Assembly (NCBI GenBank): GCA_025935735.1
Contig: JAICUS010000354.1
Coordinates: 1 to 6,463 of the forward strand
Length of the DNA stretch: 6,463 bases
Source: Solirubrobacteraceae bacterium
GTDB taxonomy: Bacteria; Actinomycetota; Thermoleophilia; Solirubrobacterales; Solirubrobacteraceae
Direction: 5' to 3'
The notes below the pieces were generated by a model. It saw nothing but the letters and a program-made list of their open reading frames with translations, made no database searches and was not told where the DNA came from. The position numbers were made by a program, and so were the translations under genes. Positions 4,789 through 6,463 of this stretch are shown in pieces. Numbering within the stretch: position 1 is the stretch's first letter; each line of letters opens with the position of its first letter.

Positions 4789-5529
4789 TCAGACGTGGGT
4801 GACCGGCGTCGAGGCGCAGCGCGGCCGGCCGCCGGAGTACAGCGCGCCGCGGTGGATCGTGTAGATCAGCTTGTAGGCGCGGGTGGTGTAGAAGCGGATG
4901 CGGCCGTAGTAGACGGTGTCGCCGGCGTCGCCGCAGCGGCTCGGGTCGCCGAGCACGACCTTGAAGCGGTCGCCGCGGCCCACGCAGCCCTTGATCTCGC
5001 AGCGCAGCCGCCCGTAGCCGACGGCGCGGCGCCCGCCGAAGCTGCGCCAGCGCATGTGGACCATCGCGGCGATGTCCGGGACGCGCACCGTGCGCGGCCG
5101 GGCCGCCGGCCTGGCCCGCGGGACGGCCGCGCCCGCCCAGAAGGCGACGCTCACGCGCTCGTGGAACGCGATCCCGTAGGGGTAGAGGCCGTGCCACGGA
5201 CGCTGCGCAGGCGCGACGTCGGGGTCCTCCTCGGGATCGCAGACGATCGGGCCGTCGCCCACCGCCGTCAGCTGCACGGTCGTGCCGGTCACCAGCACGC
5301 CGGTCAGCCGCGACTCGTCGGTCGTGTCACCGGCCCGCGGGTGCCGGACGGCGATCGCGCTCGCCGTCGCGGGCAGCGTCACGGTCGCGGTGGCGGCGAC
5401 CCCGCAGCCGACGCCCGAGATGTCGGCGACGTCCGCCGTCACAGAGCGCACCATGGCCGTCCCGGCCGACGCCGCGGCGGGTGCGGCGCAGAGGCCGAGT
5501 GCGGCGGCGAGCAGCGCGCGCAGGAGCAT
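4789..5529 (-). CDS. Secreted six-cysteine protein with a shared W-R-x-F-G domain
   Basis: This 246-residue protein starts at ATG 5529 with a GGGAGG ribosome site 9 nt upstream. A Sec signal peptide covers about residues 1-22 (hydrophobic A-L-L-A-A-A-L-G-L, cleavage near A-S-A|G). The mature part has six cysteines (42, 97, 177, 182, 199, 238), an even number that would allow three disulfides. The N-terminal part (25-95) is Thr/Val/Ala-rich and beta-like. A Pro/Arg/Ala linker (136-149) then leads to a C-terminal domain beginning I-A-A-M-V-H-M-R-W-R-S-F-G-G-R-R-A-V-G-Y-G-R (153-174). This domain looks like the one in the lipoprotein encoded just upstream. No named family is recognised and no catalytic motif is seen. 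It follows the lipoprotein gene by 33 bp on the same strand, so both are probably made from one mRNA. It should act outside the membrane, perhaps in the cell wall. Confidence 0.83.
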   Translation of the reverse strand: MLLRALLAAALGLCAAPAAASAGTAMVRSVTADVADISGVGCGVAATATVTLPATASAIAVRHPRAGDTTDESRLTGVLVTGTTVQLTAVGDGPIVCDPEEDPDVAPAQRPWHGLYPYGIAFHERVSVAFWAGAAVPRARPAARPRTVRVPDIAAMVHMRWRSFGGRRAVGYGRLRCEIKGCVGRGDRFKVVLGDPSRCGDAGDTVYYGRIRFYTTRAYKLIYTIHRGALYSGGRPRCASTPVTHV

Positions 5530-5544
5530 CGCGGCGAGCCTCCC

Positions 5545-5563
5545 ACGCCGCGCGGCGCGGCGT
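5545..5563 (-). repeat. Intercistronic 8-bp GC hairpin
   Basis: ACGCCGCG-cgg-CGCGGCGT is a perfect 8-3-8 inverted repeat. It starts in the stop codon of the lipoprotein gene and ends next to the GGGAGG ribosome site (5539-5544) of the six-cysteine gene. It may set the relative expression of the two genes, although short GC palindromes can arise by chance in such DNA. Confidence 0.45.
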
Positions 5564-6033
5564 CAACCGCGGCGGCAGAGCCCGTCCGCGCCGCCGCCGA
5601 GGACGAACCACTGGCCCATCGGCGCGCCGGGCTTCTTCGGCATCCGCAGCCGCAGGTTGCGGTAGGCGCGTGCCTTGCCGCAGCGCCCGAGCTCGTAGGC
5701 CCGCAGCTCCACGCGGACCTGGCGCGGGTACGAGCTGCCGCCGTGGAGGTTGAACGCCGACGCGCGGCCGACGCCGCGCGCGTGCGGGCTCCCCCAGCCC
5801 CGCCAGTGGATCTTGTGGATCACCAGCGCGGGGTCGCCGCCCACGTTGACCTGCACGGGGCGCGCGTCGCCCCACCCGACCGCGCCCCTGACGAACCCGT
5901 ACTGGCCGAGTGCGACGGCGTCTTTGGCGCCGGTGTGCGGCGGCGCCGCGGTCTTCGCCGGCGCGGGCGCCTTGCCGCCGCCGCCACAGCCGGCGAGGCC
6001 GGCCAAACAGAGCAGGAGGATCGCGACACGCAT
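5563..6033 (-). CDS. Lipoprotein with W-R-x-W-G domain, function unknown
   Basis: This 156-residue protein has a short type II signal sequence, M-R-V-A-I-L-L-L-C, ending in the lipobox L-A-G-C with lipid-acceptor Cys16. A Gly, then Lys/Ala/Pro-rich linker (17-37) follows, as expected for a domain tethered to the outer face of the membrane. The folded part (about 40-153) holds I-H-W-R-G-W-G-S-P-H-A-R-G-V-G-R (75-90), V-R-V-E-L-R-A-Y-E-L-G-R-C (106-118) and Y-R-N-L-R-L-R. The motif W..WG...A.G.G resembles a type often seen in secreted actinobacterial proteins of unknown role (family memory). Cysteines 118 and 153 could form a disulfide. ATG 6033 has AAGGTGGGAG upstream, overlapping the TAA of the preceding membrane-protein gene 12 nt away, so the two are almost surely co-transcribed. 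No enzyme motif is visible. Confidence 0.87.
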   Translation of the reverse strand: MRVAILLLCLAGLAGCGGGGKAPAPAKTAAPPHTGAKDAVALGQYGFVRGAVGWGDARPVQVNVGGDPALVIHKIHWRGWGSPHARGVGRASAFNLHGGSSYPRQVRVELRAYELGRCGKARAYRNLRLRMPKKPGAPMGQWFVLGGGADGLCRRG

Positions 6034-6045
6034 GCCGCTCCCACC

Positions 6046-6463
6046 TTAGGAACGGCCGGCGCGGGCGGCGCCGGCGTTGCGCCAGGCCGCATAGATCCAC
6101 CCCGCGGCGAACAGGAGCCCGACGAAGAACAGCACGGCCGGGGCGATGAAGCGGGTCTGGGCGTACGCCGTCCCGCCGTGGACGCGCACCTTGATCGTGC
6201 GATACAGATCGCCGACGTCGGCATCGTCGATCGTCCCGTGGCTGCGGCGCTGCCCGGCCGCCGGCCGCTGATCCACCGGCCACGTCCCCTTGCACGTCAC
6301 GGCCGCGTCGCTCTTGTTGCCGTGGCTGATCTGGCAGGCGTCGACCCGGGCGAGCACGACCGTCCCCGCGGTCTTGTTGTGGTAGGAGAAGCCCTCCCAC
6401 GCGGCCAGCGCGATCCCGATCAGCGCAAAGCCCCAGAACGGCCAGTACGTCCCCCACTGTCCC
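6046..6463 (-). CDS. Two-helix membrane protein, DUF3592-like layout (N-terminus cut by window edge)
   Basis: The frame is open from the right edge to a TAA at 6046-6048, giving 138 visible residues with the start outside the window. A first transmembrane helix (W-P-F-W-G-F-A-L-I-G-I-A-L-A-A-W) is followed by a domain of about 75 residues. That domain has two cysteines (V-D-A-C-Q-I-S-H-G and A-V-T-C-K-G-T-W), G-T-I and V-R-V-H-G-G-T-A-Y-A. A second helix (F-I-A-P-A-V-L-F-F-V-G-L-L-F-A-A-G-W-I-Y) and a short basic tail complete it. Helix, small beta-type domain, helix is the layout of DUF3592-like proteins; the match is by layout and is tentative. A GTG at 6357 could serve as a start, but the coding-like sequence with a good membrane helix continues upstream, so that start is unlikely. 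The stop lies inside the ribosome site of the lipoprotein gene, marking a common operon of envelope proteins. Confidence 0.75.
   Translation of the reverse strand, partial: GQWGTYWPFWGFALIGIALAAWEGFSYHNKTAGTVVLARVDACQISHGNKSDAAVTCKGTWPVDQRPAAGQRRSHGTIDDADVGDLYRTIKVRVHGGTAYAQTRFIAPAVLFFVGLLFAAGWIYAAWRNAGAARAGRS

Noticed and set aside
5327..6457. Minus-strand open frame of 376 codons spanning the lipoprotein and its neighbours
   Set aside because: It is out of frame with three genes that have signal peptides, a lipobox and ribosome sites, and its product is an Arg/Gly/Ala-rich shadow.
1..6463. tRNA, rRNA, CRISPR array, insertion sequence, integrase or attachment site
   Set aside because: No cloverleaf, repeat-spacer pattern, transposase motif or flanking inverted/direct repeats were seen; coding is nearly continuous.

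Overview
This is a very GC-rich window from a bacterial chromosome. Several starts are GTG or TTG, genes often overlap by four bases, one gene looks leaderless, and one product resembles the F420-linked PPOX flavoprotein class. Together with a run of small secreted proteins with Ala-rich signal peptides and W-R-x-[WF]-G type motifs, this suggests an actinobacterium, most likely of the Solirubrobacter/Conexibacter kind (Thermoleophilia). The lineage is inferred from style and protein families, not from a marker gene. No RNA genes, mobile elements or CRISPR arrays are visible, and the window looks like ordinary chromosome.

Left block (1-3075, minus strand) reads from right to left as one operon-like unit: a NarL-type sensor histidine kinase (3075-1978), its LuxR-type response regulator (1981-1337, ATGA overlap), a four-helix membrane protein (about 1264-764), and a metallo-beta-lactamase-fold hydrolase (758 to beyond the left edge). 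The hydrolase has no stop in the window, so simple complete-ORF searches miss it.

Middle block (3132-4176, plus strand) is a tight three-gene cassette divergent from the kinase: an ArsR-type repressor, a VOC (glyoxalase-fold) protein, and a PPOX/F420-type flavin reductase-like protein. Successive genes are joined by GTGA and TTGA stop/start overlaps. The 56-bp gap between the kinase and arsR holds the clearest regulatory signal of the window. It has a TTGACA -35 box and a TATCCT -10 box, with a perfect 7-6-7 inverted repeat filling the space between them. This is a textbook layout for autorepression, and the GTG start lies where transcription should begin. The same operator may also control the divergent kinase operon.

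Right block (4169-6463, minus strand) encodes envelope proteins: a two-helix membrane protein running off the right edge (DUF3592-like topology), a lipoprotein, a six-cysteine secreted protein, and, after a 119-bp gap with unusual stem-loops, a smaller secreted protein. The lipoprotein and the six-cysteine protein appear to share a short domain (W-R-x-[WF]-G-x3-A-x-G-x-G-R followed by an R-C segment). The last secreted gene converges with the PPOX gene and the two overlap by 8 bp. The functions of this envelope group are unknown.
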